Part shown: piece after piece, positions 1 through 8,195 of the stretch
Numbering within the stretch: position 1 is the first letter of the stretch
Layout: the number at the start of each line of letters is the position of its first letter
Origin: Leptolyngbyaceae cyanobacterium C42_A2020_001
GTDB taxonomy: Bacteria > Cyanobacteriota > Cyanobacteriia > Leptolyngbyales > Leptolyngbyaceae
NCBI GenBank assembly: GCA_015272515.1
Contig: JACYLN010000149.1
Coordinates: 1-34,384 of the forward strand
Reading direction: 5' to 3'
Length of the DNA: 34,384 nucleotides
Program-made: the position numbers and the translations under genes
Notes under the pieces: generated by a model
Seen by the model: the letters and a program-made list of their open reading frames with translations, nothing else
Database searches by the model: none
Told to the model about the DNA's origin: nothing

Positions 1-1
1 C

Positions 2-487
2 CCCACGGGAGTCTGGCTGATTGAGCAGCACATTGCCCATGAGCGAGTGTTGTATGAACAGTTGAGCGATCGCTGGCAAATGGTGGTTTTGGAGCCACCG
101 ATCATTCTGAGTGAGTTAACCTCTGCCCAACTGGAACAACTGCAACGAATTGGCATTGAGGTGGAACCCTTTGGGGAGCAAACCTGGATAGCAAGAACAG
201 CACCGACCCTGTTAGCCAAGCGGCAGGATTGCGCGGATGCGTTAATGGAACTGAGCTTAGGTGGGGATGTGCAAATGGCGCAAGCGGCGATCGCCTGCCG
301 GAGTGCGATTCGGAATGGAACCCCGCTAACGCTTCAGGAGATGCAACAGGTGTTGGACCAGTGGCAGCAGACGCGAAATCCTCGAACCTGTCCTCACGGT
401 CGTCCTATTTGCCTCTCCCTGGAAGAAAGCTCACTATCACGTTTTTTCCGACGACATTGGATGATTGGCAAAAGTCATGGGATATAG
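2..487 (+). CDS. mutL: DNA mismatch repair protein MutL, C-terminal part (5' end outside window)
   Basis: The reading frame is open from base 2, so the gene starts before the window and only about 161 C-terminal residues are visible. This is the dimerisation and regulatory/endonuclease region of MutL, which couples MutS mismatch recognition to strand incision. The visible motifs are EQHIAHERVLYE near the left edge (equivalent of the DQHA(X)2E(X)4E metal-binding motif, with Glu in place of the first Asp), ACRSAIRNG followed by an EMQQVL helix, and TCPHGRP close to the end, all in the canonical order. The C-terminus GKSHGI ends cleanly at a TAG. The next gene on the same strand begins 112 bp downstream. 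Identification is firm from the motif set. The ATPase domain cannot be assessed. Confidence 0.93.
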   Translation, partial: PTGVWLIEQHIAHERVLYEQLSDRWQMVVLEPPIILSELTSAQLEQLQRIGIEVEPFGEQTWIARTAPTLLAKRQDCADALMELSLGGDVQMAQAAIACRSAIRNGTPLTLQEMQQVLDQWQQTRNPRTCPHGRPICLSLEESSLSRFFRRHWMIGKSHGI

Positions 488-599
488 AATTGTGAAATGT
501 GAAGAGTCTGCAAATCCGGTACAAAGACTTTGTGACACGCCTTTCTTAAAACCTGATTAGCCTGCATCCTGTTTCTGTTAAACGTGTTTAGTTGAATTT

Positions 600-2159
600 A
601 TGATGTCCGCCACTGAACTTCTTAATGCTGCGATTCAGCATCACCAGGCGGGGCAATTGTTGGAAGCCGAGCGATTGTATGAGGAAGCATTACTTCAGCA
701 ACCGAACCAACCCCAGGTGCTTTACCTGCTGGGGTTAGTAAACCATCAACGGGGGGATTTGGATGCGGCTGTGCAGTGGTATCGCTCTGCGATCGCATTT
801 CAGCCTGACTACACCGATGCTCATAATAATTTAGGCGTTTTGATGGTGCAGCAAGGCAATTTGCAACAAGCAACTGTGCATTATCAGGCGGCGTTGCAGA
901 CAAATCCTAACAACCCCCGGGTGCACACAAATCTGGGTGTGATTTTGCAGCAGTTGGGGCAAATGGATGCCGCGATCGCTCACTATCAAACGGCGATCGA
1001 TCTAGAACCCAATTTGGCGGCGGCTCACACGAATTTAGGACACGCCCTGAAAGAACTTGGTCAGCTCGATGCCGCGATTACCTCCTACAAAATTGCTCAA
1101 CAGCTAATGCCAACCAACCCAGAGGCGTACCGCGATTTGGGTGATGCGCTGCAAGAACAGGGCAGATTTGAGGAGGCGATGGAGATTTACAATCGTGCGA
1201 TCGCCCTGGTGCCAAACCATCTGGAGCTGCAAGGAAGCCGCATTCGCGCCTTGCTCGTATCGGGCAATTTGCAAGATGGCTTTCGGGAATACGACCATTG
1301 GCGTTTGACGGTTGCCTCCCGTCCTCGCGCCTTCATTCAACCAGTGTGGGATGGGTCGTATTTAGAAGGGCAAGCAATTCTGCTGTATGCCGAAACTGGC
1401 TCAGGCATGGGCGACGGGATTCAATTTATTCGCTATGCACCTCTAGTCACTCAAATGGGAGGGCGCGTAATAGTTGAATGCGACCCCTCGCTTGTGCGGC
1501 TATTTCAATCGGTTGCAGGTGTAGAACAGGTGGTTCCAACAGGTGCGCCCCTGCCAGAATTTGCAGTTCAAGCATCGTTAATGAGTTTGCCACGAATTTT
1601 TGGTACCACCCTTCCCACGATTCCTGCCCAAATTCCCTATCTCCAGGCTCCCGCTCCGACTCCATCCCCCATCCCCCATACCCTATTCCCTTTCAAAGTT
1701 GGTATTGTCTGGGGCGGCAACGCAGAGCATAGCCACGATCGCGATCGTTCTTGCCCGTTTGCTGGCTTTATGACATTCCTCAAAACGCCTGGTGTTGCCT
1801 TCTACAGTCTGCAAAAAGGGTCTCACCGAGCAGAGTTAATCACGGATGGTGAGGTCACGATTATGGACGTAAGCCACCAACTCAACGATTTTGCCGATAC
1901 GGCAGCCGTGATGACGCAACTCGATCTGATAATTACGGTGGATACGGCGATCGCTCACCTGGCAGGCGCGTTGGGTAAACCCGTCTGGATTTTGTTGTCC
2001 GCTACTCCCGATTGGCGATGGCTAATGGAGCGGTTGGATAGTCCCTGGTATCCCACGGCGCGCTTGTTTCGACAAAGTCGTCGTCATGACTGGCGAGGCG
2101 TTTGTCAACAAGTTGCAGCAGCACTGGAGGCAGAAGTTGCAGGGTTTCGACAGGAGTAA
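600..2159 (+). CDS. TPR-repeat protein with glycosyltransferase-like C-terminal domain
   Basis: The protein has 519 residues. About six tandem 34-residue TPR units occupy residues 4-205, with the pattern LG..L...G....A...Y..A....P repeated at regular spacing. From residue 235 on there is a GT9/SPINDLY-like glycosyltransferase fold. It has GSGMGDGIQFIRY (nucleotide-sugar fold N-part), FKVGIVWGGN, HDRDRS, TVDTAIAHLAGALGKPVWILL and DWRW, typical of proteins annotated as 'tetratricopeptide repeat protein, glycosyltransferase family 9-like'. The likely role is a cytoplasmic protein or surface-glycan glycosyl transfer with the TPRs recruiting the acceptor; the substrate cannot be read. Two consecutive ATGs (600, 603) open the frame. 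A heptamer tandem repeat is embedded in frame around residues 355-363 between the two lobes of the catalytic domain and encodes a Pro-rich linker. Confidence 0.82.
   Translation: MMSATELLNAAIQHHQAGQLLEAERLYEEALLQQPNQPQVLYLLGLVNHQRGDLDAAVQWYRSAIAFQPDYTDAHNNLGVLMVQQGNLQQATVHYQAALQTNPNNPRVHTNLGVILQQLGQMDAAIAHYQTAIDLEPNLAAAHTNLGHALKELGQLDAAITSYKIAQQLMPTNPEAYRDLGDALQEQGRFEEAMEIYNRAIALVPNHLELQGSRIRALLVSGNLQDGFREYDHWRLTVASRPRAFIQPVWDGSYLEGQAILLYAETGSGMGDGIQFIRYAPLVTQMGGRVIVECDPSLVRLFQSVAGVEQVVPTGAPLPEFAVQASLMSLPRIFGTTLPTIPAQIPYLQAPAPTPSPIPHTLFPFKVGIVWGGNAEHSHDRDRSCPFAGFMTFLKTPGVAFYSLQKGSHRAELITDGEVTIMDVSHQLNDFADTAAVMTQLDLIITVDTAIAHLAGALGKPVWILLSATPDWRWLMERLDSPWYPTARLFRQSRRHDWRGVCQQVAAALEAEVAGFRQE
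1662..1689 (+). repeat. Degenerate heptamer tandem repeat inside the TPR gene
   Basis: Four head-to-tail heptamers are visible: CCATCCC twice, then CCATACC and CTATTCC. They form part of a Pro-rich linker (PSPIPHTLFP). The unit class resembles the other heptamer arrays of this window, so this is probably an STRR-type repeat accepted in frame. Confidence 0.65.
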
Positions 2160-2237
2160 CTTCTTTCCTTTGATGGAAGCCAATTCTGATACAGCTACAG
2201 TAGTTTAGAAAAGTCTATGGTTGCGTTGTGAATTCCC

Positions 2238-4673
2238 TTGAATAGTTATCTCAGCCAACTGCCACTCATTCTAGCTGGTCCAGTTTTGCGCCGGACTGAG
2301 CCAGATGCTGTAACGGTATGGGTCGCGTTAAAACAATCTTGCACGATGACTCTCAGCGTTTTTGCAACGAGCGATCGCGGTGCAACTCTGGCTTCGACGC
2401 TGCTGCAAGGAACGGGGGCTACGGTTGCGATCGGTCAATATTTGCATATTGCAGCCATAACAGCGCGATCGCTAAACGGCAACATCCTTCAACCAGGGCA
2501 TCTTTATGCCTACGATTTGACCTTTGATGGAGTTGAGAATCACCCCTCCCAAACACTTCAGCAGGCCCTAACTTCCGCTCTATCACAAAACCCCACGATT
2601 AGCTATTTTGAGCATCAACTGCCAACGTTTTCCCTGCCTCCACAAGATCCTCGGCAGTTGCGGTTGGTGCATGGTTCCTGTCGCAAACTTCACGGCAAAG
2701 GGCACGATGCCTTACCCATTTTGGATGACCTGGTTCAGCACAGCGCAGATTCACCAAACGTCCGACCCCATCAGCTTTTTCTCACGGGCGATCAGATTTA
2801 TGGCGATGATGTTGCCGATCCGCTTCTGGCAGCCCTGACCCCACTGGGAGAAATCTTGCTCGGTTGGGAAGAAGCCTTACCCATCGCATCCGCCACCTCC
2901 GACTCGACCACTTCCAAACCAAGTGAATTCAAGCCAGGAAACCGCAGTCACGTTGCCGAGAAACAGGGTGGTTTTACGGCTGGGCTACACAATAAAGCTG
3001 CTTATGCAAAGAGTCATCTCTTAAGTTTTGGCGAATACTGTACCATTTATTTGTTTGCCTGGTCTCCGGTGTTGTGGACGGTTGCCTTGCCAGCAAATGA
3101 AACTGCCCGCTCCACAAACTTCTTTGCTCCTGAGGTGCTTAATACTAAGCCGGAAGCTGGAGACACGTCCAACCATTCTAAACAGGCAAAGGCTGAACGC
3201 TGCACCCTGCGGGATTTTGCTCACACCGTTTGGAAGGTGCGCCGTGCTTTAGCCAATGTACCAACCTACATGGTGTTTGATGATCATGACATTAGCGACG
3301 ACTGGAACCTGAATCAGGCATGGGGTTTACGCGTGTTGGGTAAGCCTTTGGGCAAACGTGTAGTGCAAAACGGGCTGTTGGCGTATGCGCTGTTTCAAGC
3401 ATGGGGCAATACTCCTGAGCAATTTTTAGTTGGGCAACCGGGTGAACGATTATTAACTGCCGTTGAGTACTGGTCTAAGTCGCAGGGCACGGATGAGGGC
3501 AGTTGGGATGCGATCGCTCGCTATCTGGGGCTTCCACCTACTGACCCAATGACAGGCTTACCTCGTTTACGGCAAGACGGGGAGTGCTGGGTGTTGGATC
3601 GTGATCTCCAGGCGTTAACCTGGAATTATCGCGTGCGAGGCACCTGCCATGAAGTGATTGTGTTGGATACGCGCACCTGGCGAGGCTACCCAATTCAAGA
3701 AAAGGCGACAGCACCACCCCGGTTGTTAAGTGCTTCGGCGTTTGAGCAGCAGCTCTGGAAACCCTTAAAAGAGGGCGATCGCGAAGCGTGTCCCGTTGAT
3801 CTGACGTTGATTGTTGCGCCAACCAATTTGTTTAGCCTGCAATTAATTGATTGGATTCAACACTGGAACCTGAAGCAGCACAAAGTCTATGCCAATGATG
3901 TGGGCGATGCCTGGAACATCCACAAACCAGCTCTGGCAAAGTTTTTATCAACATTGTTCAAACATCGTGAGCACGTGATTGTGTTGTCGGGTGATATTCA
4001 TTACGGGTCAGCGGTTCATCTGGAGTACTGGAACCATCCCGAATCTACCGATTCGGTTGAATGCAATCCCTGTGTATTGGTGCAGTTAACCGCTAGCGCT
4101 ATCAAAAATTCGGAGTTGAAAACACGATTAATTCACACCAAGCTTAAATCACTGCTGCCAGAGGGCGATCGCATCTGGATTGGCTGGAACCATCCACCAG
4201 GTATGCAAGAAGTCTCATCCCATCCACTGCTTTCCGTCAAACACCAAAGCAGTTCTGACCTGGAAAACCGCCCTCAAGCTGATTGGCAATACCGAACTCA
4301 GTGGGTGCCACGTCAACCTGCCCAATCGCCTGCTTGGGGACGCTCTGTATCCTGGGTGCCCCTGTCTAACTCCCGGTTACCCCGTTGGCTGCGGCAAATG
4401 CTGGTATGGGCAAAGCAACTATGGTGCAACCGTTGGGTGCAGGATGGACATGAAGTTGTAGGGTTGAACAATCTCGGTGTGGTGTCGTTTGAGGAGTATC
4501 AACGGGGCGATCGCAATCAAGTGATTCAAGATCTTTACTGGTACGCTCCCTGGCAACCCAATCGGATTGTGTTCAGTCGATTTGCGGTCTCTCTGCTGCC
4601 GGGAAAACCTCAAAAATCAAACCGAGTTCAGCACCGCCGTACACTTGATTTCCACAATCAACCCCGGCGTTGA
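2238..4673 (+). CDS. PhoD-like metallophosphatase (alkaline phosphatase D family)
   Basis: The protein has 811 residues. PhoD-family motifs are seen in order: VHGSCRK near residue 148, LTGDQIYGDDVADP (metal-binding Asp and Tyr) near residue 183, FDDHDISDDWN near residue 350, and LSGDIHYGSAVH near residue 582. The family hydrolyses phosphate mono- or diesters with Fe/Ca at the site. No convincing signal peptide or Tat motif is visible at the N-terminus, so a cytoplasmic location is possible. The start is a TTG at 2238: an in-frame stop lies just upstream (2229-2231) and family-like sequence (LPLILAGPVLRRTEPDAVTVW) begins immediately, so no ATG fits. The last 57 bp overlap the 3' end of the convergent RidA-like gene, and the basic tail after LLPGKP may be non-conserved run-on. 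It lies 78 bp after the TPR gene on the same strand. Confidence 0.85.
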   Translation: MNSYLSQLPLILAGPVLRRTEPDAVTVWVALKQSCTMTLSVFATSDRGATLASTLLQGTGATVAIGQYLHIAAITARSLNGNILQPGHLYAYDLTFDGVENHPSQTLQQALTSALSQNPTISYFEHQLPTFSLPPQDPRQLRLVHGSCRKLHGKGHDALPILDDLVQHSADSPNVRPHQLFLTGDQIYGDDVADPLLAALTPLGEILLGWEEALPIASATSDSTTSKPSEFKPGNRSHVAEKQGGFTAGLHNKAAYAKSHLLSFGEYCTIYLFAWSPVLWTVALPANETARSTNFFAPEVLNTKPEAGDTSNHSKQAKAERCTLRDFAHTVWKVRRALANVPTYMVFDDHDISDDWNLNQAWGLRVLGKPLGKRVVQNGLLAYALFQAWGNTPEQFLVGQPGERLLTAVEYWSKSQGTDEGSWDAIARYLGLPPTDPMTGLPRLRQDGECWVLDRDLQALTWNYRVRGTCHEVIVLDTRTWRGYPIQEKATAPPRLLSASAFEQQLWKPLKEGDREACPVDLTLIVAPTNLFSLQLIDWIQHWNLKQHKVYANDVGDAWNIHKPALAKFLSTLFKHREHVIVLSGDIHYGSAVHLEYWNHPESTDSVECNPCVLVQLTASAIKNSELKTRLIHTKLKSLLPEGDRIWIGWNHPPGMQEVSSHPLLSVKHQSSSDLENRPQADWQYRTQWVPRQPAQSPAWGRSVSWVPLSNSRLPRWLRQMLVWAKQLWCNRWVQDGHEVVGLNNLGVVSFEEYQRGDRNQVIQDLYWYAPWQPNRIVFSRFAVSLLPGKPQKSNRVQHRRTLDFHNQPRR

Positions 4674-5054
4674 AAGGGTGGTAACGCCAACCCCTGTCCA
4701 GGTGGGGAATTGGTTCACAAAATAGCGATCTTTTACTTGCATAAACAACTGCAAGTAAGGAAGGGTGAAGGGCGGCTGTCCAGATGCCTCATACAATTCA
4801 GGGCTGGTTACGTGATAAGTCACCATTTCAACGACATGGTCAAAACTTGCTCCAGCGGCAGTCAGCACCCGTTTCACATTTTCAAACGTCTGGACAAATT
4901 GGGCTTCGGGATCACTTACTACCTGCATTGCGGCATCTCTGCCCACCTGACCAGCAATGTAGAGAGTATGACCCACTTTCACACCAGGACAGTAGTGAAA
5001 TTTTTCATACAACACCTCCATTCCGGGCGGGATAATAACTTCGCGGGCTGGCAT
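4617..5054 (-). CDS. RidA/YjgF/UK114-family protein lacking the catalytic arginine
   Basis: With the ATG at 5054 the product is 145 aa, the usual family length. Family features are YCPGVKVGHTLYIAGQVGRD, the FENVKRVLTAAGASFDHVVEMVTY segment and the terminal strand LIVEIKCTAVL. RidA enzymes hydrolyse reactive enamine/imine intermediates and depend on an Arg in the FPARS... segment. Here the equivalent stretch reads FPTWTGVGVTTL with no Arg, so it probably belongs to a non-deaminase Rid subfamily. Longer starts exist (5090, 5183) but would run into the divergent SnoaL-like gene, whose start at 5078 has a better ribosome site. The 3' end overlaps the convergent PhoD gene by 57 bp. Confidence 0.83.
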   Translation of the reverse strand: MPAREVIIPPGMEVLYEKFHYCPGVKVGHTLYIAGQVGRDAAMQVVSDPEAQFVQTFENVKRVLTAAGASFDHVVEMVTYHVTSPELYEASGQPPFTLPYLQLFMQVKDRYFVNQFPTWTGVGVTTLSTPGLIVEIKCTAVLNSV

Positions 5055-5077
5055 AGGACGATGAGGATAAACGACGA

Positions 5078-5488
5078 ATGAGCGAACCATTACAAACTGA
5101 GCAATTCCAATCGACATTGGCGATCGCTCACCAAGCATTTGAGCATTTCCAACACGGGCTGGCAACCGGGGAATGGCAAGCATTTCTGGAGATGGTTACG
5201 GATGATTTTTCCTTTTGGTTTCCGATGGGACCTTTTCACGGATTGAACCAGGGAAAGGCGCGGGCAGCAGAATTTTTCCAATATGTTTCCAACACGTTTA
5301 GTAGTGGCTTGTTCATTACCCTTGATCGGGTCATAGCAAACGAAACCACCGTTGTATTCGAGTTCCGCGATGAAGGGCTAATGGCAGGTGCGCCCTACAA
5401 AAACCGGGTGGCGGTATCGTTTGATGTGCGAGGCGACAAGATTTGTGCCTATCGAGAATATTTTGGCAGCGATGGCAAATCGAATTAA
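5078..5488 (+). CDS. SnoaL/NTF2-like domain protein
   Basis: This 136-aa protein has the NTF2-like cone fold pattern: an N-terminal helix pair (AHQAFEHFQHGLATGEWQAFLEMV), TDDFSFWFPMGPFHG, a helix ARAAEFFQYV, and antiparallel strands ending VAVSFDVRGDKICAYREYFGS, typical of SnoaL-like ketosteroid isomerase/polyketide cyclase relatives. The substrate cannot be predicted. The start ATG at 5078 is preceded by GAGGAT about 9 bases upstream. It is divergent from the RidA-like gene with about 23 bp between start codons, and is followed after 3 bp by the DUF99 remnant, so the two are probably one transcript. Confidence 0.8.
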   Translation: MSEPLQTEQFQSTLAIAHQAFEHFQHGLATGEWQAFLEMVTDDFSFWFPMGPFHGLNQGKARAAEFFQYVSNTFSSGLFITLDRVIANETTVVFEFRDEGLMAGAPYKNRVAVSFDVRGDKICAYREYFGSDGKSN

Positions 5489-5491
5489 GGT

Positions 5492-5824
5492 ATGAACCTG
5501 GAAACGCTAATTGAACAACGCCGCCTGATTTGGGTCATTGGGTTTGATGATGCGCCGTTTGTGCGGGGCGATCGCGCGCCAGTGAATATTGAACACGCAG
5601 TCACTCGGCTCCCCGACCCGCTTCAGCGGTTGGAGGCAATGGGTCGCGCTGGAGAAATTCATCGATCGCCGCCGTTCTACTTTCAGGTGTGCGGAACGTC
5701 GCCCAACCTTGCCGCGATCGCCCTTGAGCGTCTTACAGATCGGGGTCATGTGCCGGAAGCACTGAGAACTGCCCACCTGATTACATCGGCAGTGATCAAA
5801 GGCGAAAGCGGTAACCAGGCATAA
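5492..5824 (+). CDS. Shortened DUF99 (endonuclease V-like) family protein
   Basis: This 110-aa product resembles the two ends of DUF99 proteins, which are about 180-200 aa. The N-terminus RLIWVIGFDDAPFVRGDRAPVNI matches the start of the family. The sequence then jumps directly to EHAVTRLPDPLQRLEAMGRAGEIH, PPFYFQVCGTSP, and the C-terminal TDRGHVPEALRTAHLITSAVIKGES. The central part carrying the conserved LLDGITFGGFN-type segment is absent, though the frame is intact. An in-frame internal deletion of roughly 70-80 codons is inferred, with the join near 5580-5600 beside a HIP1 octamer. The product is probably non-functional or altered. It starts 3 bp after the SnoaL-like stop and looks co-transcribed. 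The family assignment is from memory of the conserved ends. Confidence 0.65.
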   Translation: MNLETLIEQRRLIWVIGFDDAPFVRGDRAPVNIEHAVTRLPDPLQRLEAMGRAGEIHRSPPFYFQVCGTSPNLAAIALERLTDRGHVPEALRTAHLITSAVIKGESGNQA

Positions 5825-5916
5825 GGAAAGAAGAAATACGACTACAGACTAATGTATCATCGCGCCAAATTCTCGCGTTTTAGCGCAGGAACCATTAAGC
5901 CTGTAGCGTTATCAAA

Positions 5917-5983
5917 GTGAACTGCGTCCACAGTTCACCAGAGCTAAAGGGTGTATGCTCAGTTTTTAATTTACCGAACTGAG
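5917..5983. terminator. Two hairpins between convergent genes
   Basis: The first hairpin pairs GTGAACTG (5917-5924) with CAGTTCAC (5931-5938) over a 6-base loop. The second pairs CTCAGTT (5958-5964) with AACTGAG (5977-5983). They lie between the 3' ends of the DUF99 gene and the response-regulator gene, so transcription termination in either direction is the natural guess, but neither is followed by a strong T-run. Confidence 0.4.
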
Positions 5984-5990
5984 ATAGATA

Positions 5991-6023
5991 ATTCGGGGAA
6001 AATTCGGGGAAAATTCGGGGAAA
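5991..6023. repeat. Three perfect tandem copies of an 11-bp unit
   Basis: ATTCGGGGAAA is repeated exactly three times, 8 bp from the stop codon of the response regulator. It is non-coding. The function is unknown. Confidence 0.9.
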
Positions 6024-6030
6024 TTGTCAT

Positions 6031-6708
6031 TCAGTGCATTTGTTTTAGTCGATAGCCCAAACCATGAACGGTTTCAATGAAATCGTCTGGAGCACCCACC
6101 GCTTTGAGTTTATGCCGCACGCTTTTGATATGAGATTTGACGGTCTCTTCGGTGGGGGGGTTGTCGAGCGACCAGATATGCTCAATGATGCCCGTGCGGC
6201 TTAATACCCGTCGCCCGCTCGATGCTAACAACTCTAGTAAGGCAAATTCTTTGGGTGTGAGTTGGAGCGGTTGCTGGTTGTAGGTTACTTCAAAGGTGCT
6301 GGAGTTGAGATGCAAGCTGCCCCAAACCAGCCCAGAACCCACCGGAATGCTGCCCCGCCGTAACAAGGCGCGAATTCGCGCCATCAGTTCTTGCAGGTTA
6401 AAGGGTTTGACCACGTAATCGTCGGCTCCGGCATCCAGCCCGGTAATCTTATCGGCAACGGTATCTCGTGCGGTGAGCATGAGTACAGGCAAGGTAACAT
6501 TATGCTGCCGCAGTCGCTTACACAGGCTGATGCCATCCAGTTTTGGTAAGGTAACATCCAGCACCAGCAAATCGTAGGGCAGGGTTTCGAGCCAGTTCCA
6601 CGCTGCTTCTCCATCCCTGGCAACATCGATCGCATACTGATAATCACGCAAGGCTTCCGTCAGCATTTCGGCGAGTTGCACATCATCTTCTACTACTAAA
6701 ATTCGCAT
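6031..6708 (-). CDS. OmpR/PhoB-type two-component response regulator
   Basis: This 225-aa protein has a standard receiver plus winged-helix layout. The receiver (1-118) has the acidic pair D8/D9, phospho-acceptor D51 in LLVLDVTLP, T79 in MLTAR and K101 in VVKPFN. The DNA-binding domain (about 125-222) carries LTPKEFALLELL and ETVKSHIKSVRHKL, ending IETVHGLGYRL. It binds promoter DNA as a phosphorylated dimer. Its partner is almost certainly the divergent CHASE3 kinase starting 86 bp away; the shared intergenic region probably holds both promoters. The precise regulon cannot be read. It resembles cyanobacterial RppA/ManR-type regulators in general architecture only. Confidence 0.92.
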   Translation of the reverse strand: MRILVVEDDVQLAEMLTEALRDYQYAIDVARDGEAAWNWLETLPYDLLVLDVTLPKLDGISLCKRLRQHNVTLPVLMLTARDTVADKITGLDAGADDYVVKPFNLQELMARIRALLRRGSIPVGSGLVWGSLHLNSSTFEVTYNQQPLQLTPKEFALLELLASSGRRVLSRTGIIEHIWSLDNPPTEETVKSHIKSVRHKLKAVGAPDDFIETVHGLGYRLKQMH

Positions 6709-6794
6709 AATTCAGTTGGCTGCATCGTAGACCCGCATCATAGAATGGGCAAGCGCCTCATCATTTTAATCAGCGTTCTGGTCTTTCTGTCTTC

Positions 6795-8195
6795 ATGAAA
6801 TGGATTTCTCACGCTAAATGGTTATTGACGGGCTTTGGGCTAACTTCACTGATGATGGCGATCGTCAACGTGATTTCTTATCAGAACGCAATGCAATTGG
6901 TAGAAAGTACCAATCGATCGCTGCAAACCTACGAGGTAATCAAAAATTTGGTAGATCTGTTTGCCACGATGACGGTAGCAGAATCCGGGCGACGGGGTTA
7001 TGTGTTTTTAAACGATGAGCAAGAATTGAACCGCTATCAACTTGCGATCCGTGCTATGGGTGTGGAAATGCAGGCGTTGCAGCAGCAGTTAGCAAAAAAT
7101 CCAGCCCAAACCACTCGCCTGCAAACGCTCAACCAGCTTCTAGACCAACGGATTGCTTTGTTAGGGGAATCCATTCAGCTTTACCAGCGCGATCGCACCG
7201 CGATTCCTGCCCAAAAGCAGATCACCCACAGAAGCATCAACTTGCGGGGACAAATTCAAGCGGCGATCGCAGAGATGCAGCGAGAAGAAGAAAATTCACT
7301 GCGTCAATGGCAAACAGAATCGCAAGTCAATATTCGCACGCGAGTGTTGATAGAGTTCCTCGTTACCTGCTTTAGCTTTGCGATTTTAAGTGTGGTGTGT
7401 TTACTACTCTATCGGCAACTGATGAAACGTCAGGAAGCCGAAGCGCTGGGAAAACTACTGGAAAGAGAGAAAGAACTGAGTAATTTAAAGCTGCGATTCT
7501 TCTCAATGGTGTCTCACGAATTTCGCACGCCTTTGAGCATCATTTCGGGGTCAGCTCAAATGCTGGCAGAAAACAAACCAGAATGGACAGAAGACCGTCG
7601 CTTAAAAAACATTCACCGCATCCAATCCTCTACCCGTTTAATGACCCACTATCTGACAGACATTCTCACCCTTACCCGGGCAGAAGCAGGCAAACTGGAG
7701 TGCAACCCAGAGCCACTGGATGTGGAGGCATTTTGCTTGAACCTGGTAGAAGATTTGCAAGTGGCAGAGTTAAACGAACACCAGATCCAGTTCCAGAGCC
7801 AGGGGCAATGTGGGTTAGTCAACCTGGATGAAAAGTTGCTGTACTGCATTCTCAGCAACCTGCTACTCAACGCGATGAAGTATTCTGCACCAGGTTCCAC
7901 GATTCAACTCAAGCTGCAATGTGGAGCAAATGAGACGCTGTTTCAGGTTTACGATCAGGGTATTGGCATTAGCCCGGAGGAACAACAATATCTCTATCAA
8001 CCCTTTTACCGCGGTGTCAATGCTGCGGACATTCACGGAACCGGATTGGGATTAGTCGTGGTGCGGACGTGTGTGGATTTGCATCATGGGCACATTGAAG
8101 TCACCAGTCAAGCGGGTGCAGGGACGACATTTAGCATCTGGATTCCTCACGTTAAACTTACCCGACTTGCAGAATCTCGGAGTGCGATCGCATGA
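6795..8195 (+). CDS. CHASE3-domain membrane sensor histidine kinase
   Basis: The protein has 466 residues. A first TM segment is at about 9-28, then a periplasmic helical CHASE3 region (EVIKNLVDLFATMTVAESGRRGY is the signature) to about 180, and a second TM at about 183-205. A short coiled linker follows, then HisKA with phospho-acceptor H241 in SMVSHEFRTPLS, and HATPase_c with the N box (LSNLLLNAMKYS), G1 (YDQGIGIS), F box and G2 (HGTGLGLVVV). It autophosphorylates and passes phosphate to a response regulator, here most likely the divergent OmpR-type gene. Its stop codon shares ATGA with the start of the methyltransferase gene, implying translational coupling. The stimulus is unknown. Confidence 0.92.
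   Translation: MKWISHAKWLLTGFGLTSLMMAIVNVISYQNAMQLVESTNRSLQTYEVIKNLVDLFATMTVAESGRRGYVFLNDEQELNRYQLAIRAMGVEMQALQQQLAKNPAQTTRLQTLNQLLDQRIALLGESIQLYQRDRTAIPAQKQITHRSINLRGQIQAAIAEMQREEENSLRQWQTESQVNIRTRVLIEFLVTCFSFAILSVVCLLLYRQLMKRQEAEALGKLLEREKELSNLKLRFFSMVSHEFRTPLSIISGSAQMLAENKPEWTEDRRLKNIHRIQSSTRLMTHYLTDILTLTRAEAGKLECNPEPLDVEAFCLNLVEDLQVAELNEHQIQFQSQGQCGLVNLDEKLLYCILSNLLLNAMKYSAPGSTIQLKLQCGANETLFQVYDQGIGISPEEQQYLYQPFYRGVNAADIHGTGLGLVVVRTCVDLHHGHIEVTSQAGAGTTFSIWIPHVKLTRLAESRSAIA

Noticed and set aside
4710-5081. Open frame on the plus strand across the RidA-like gene
   Set aside because: RidA family motifs are clear on the minus strand; the plus frame is compositional.
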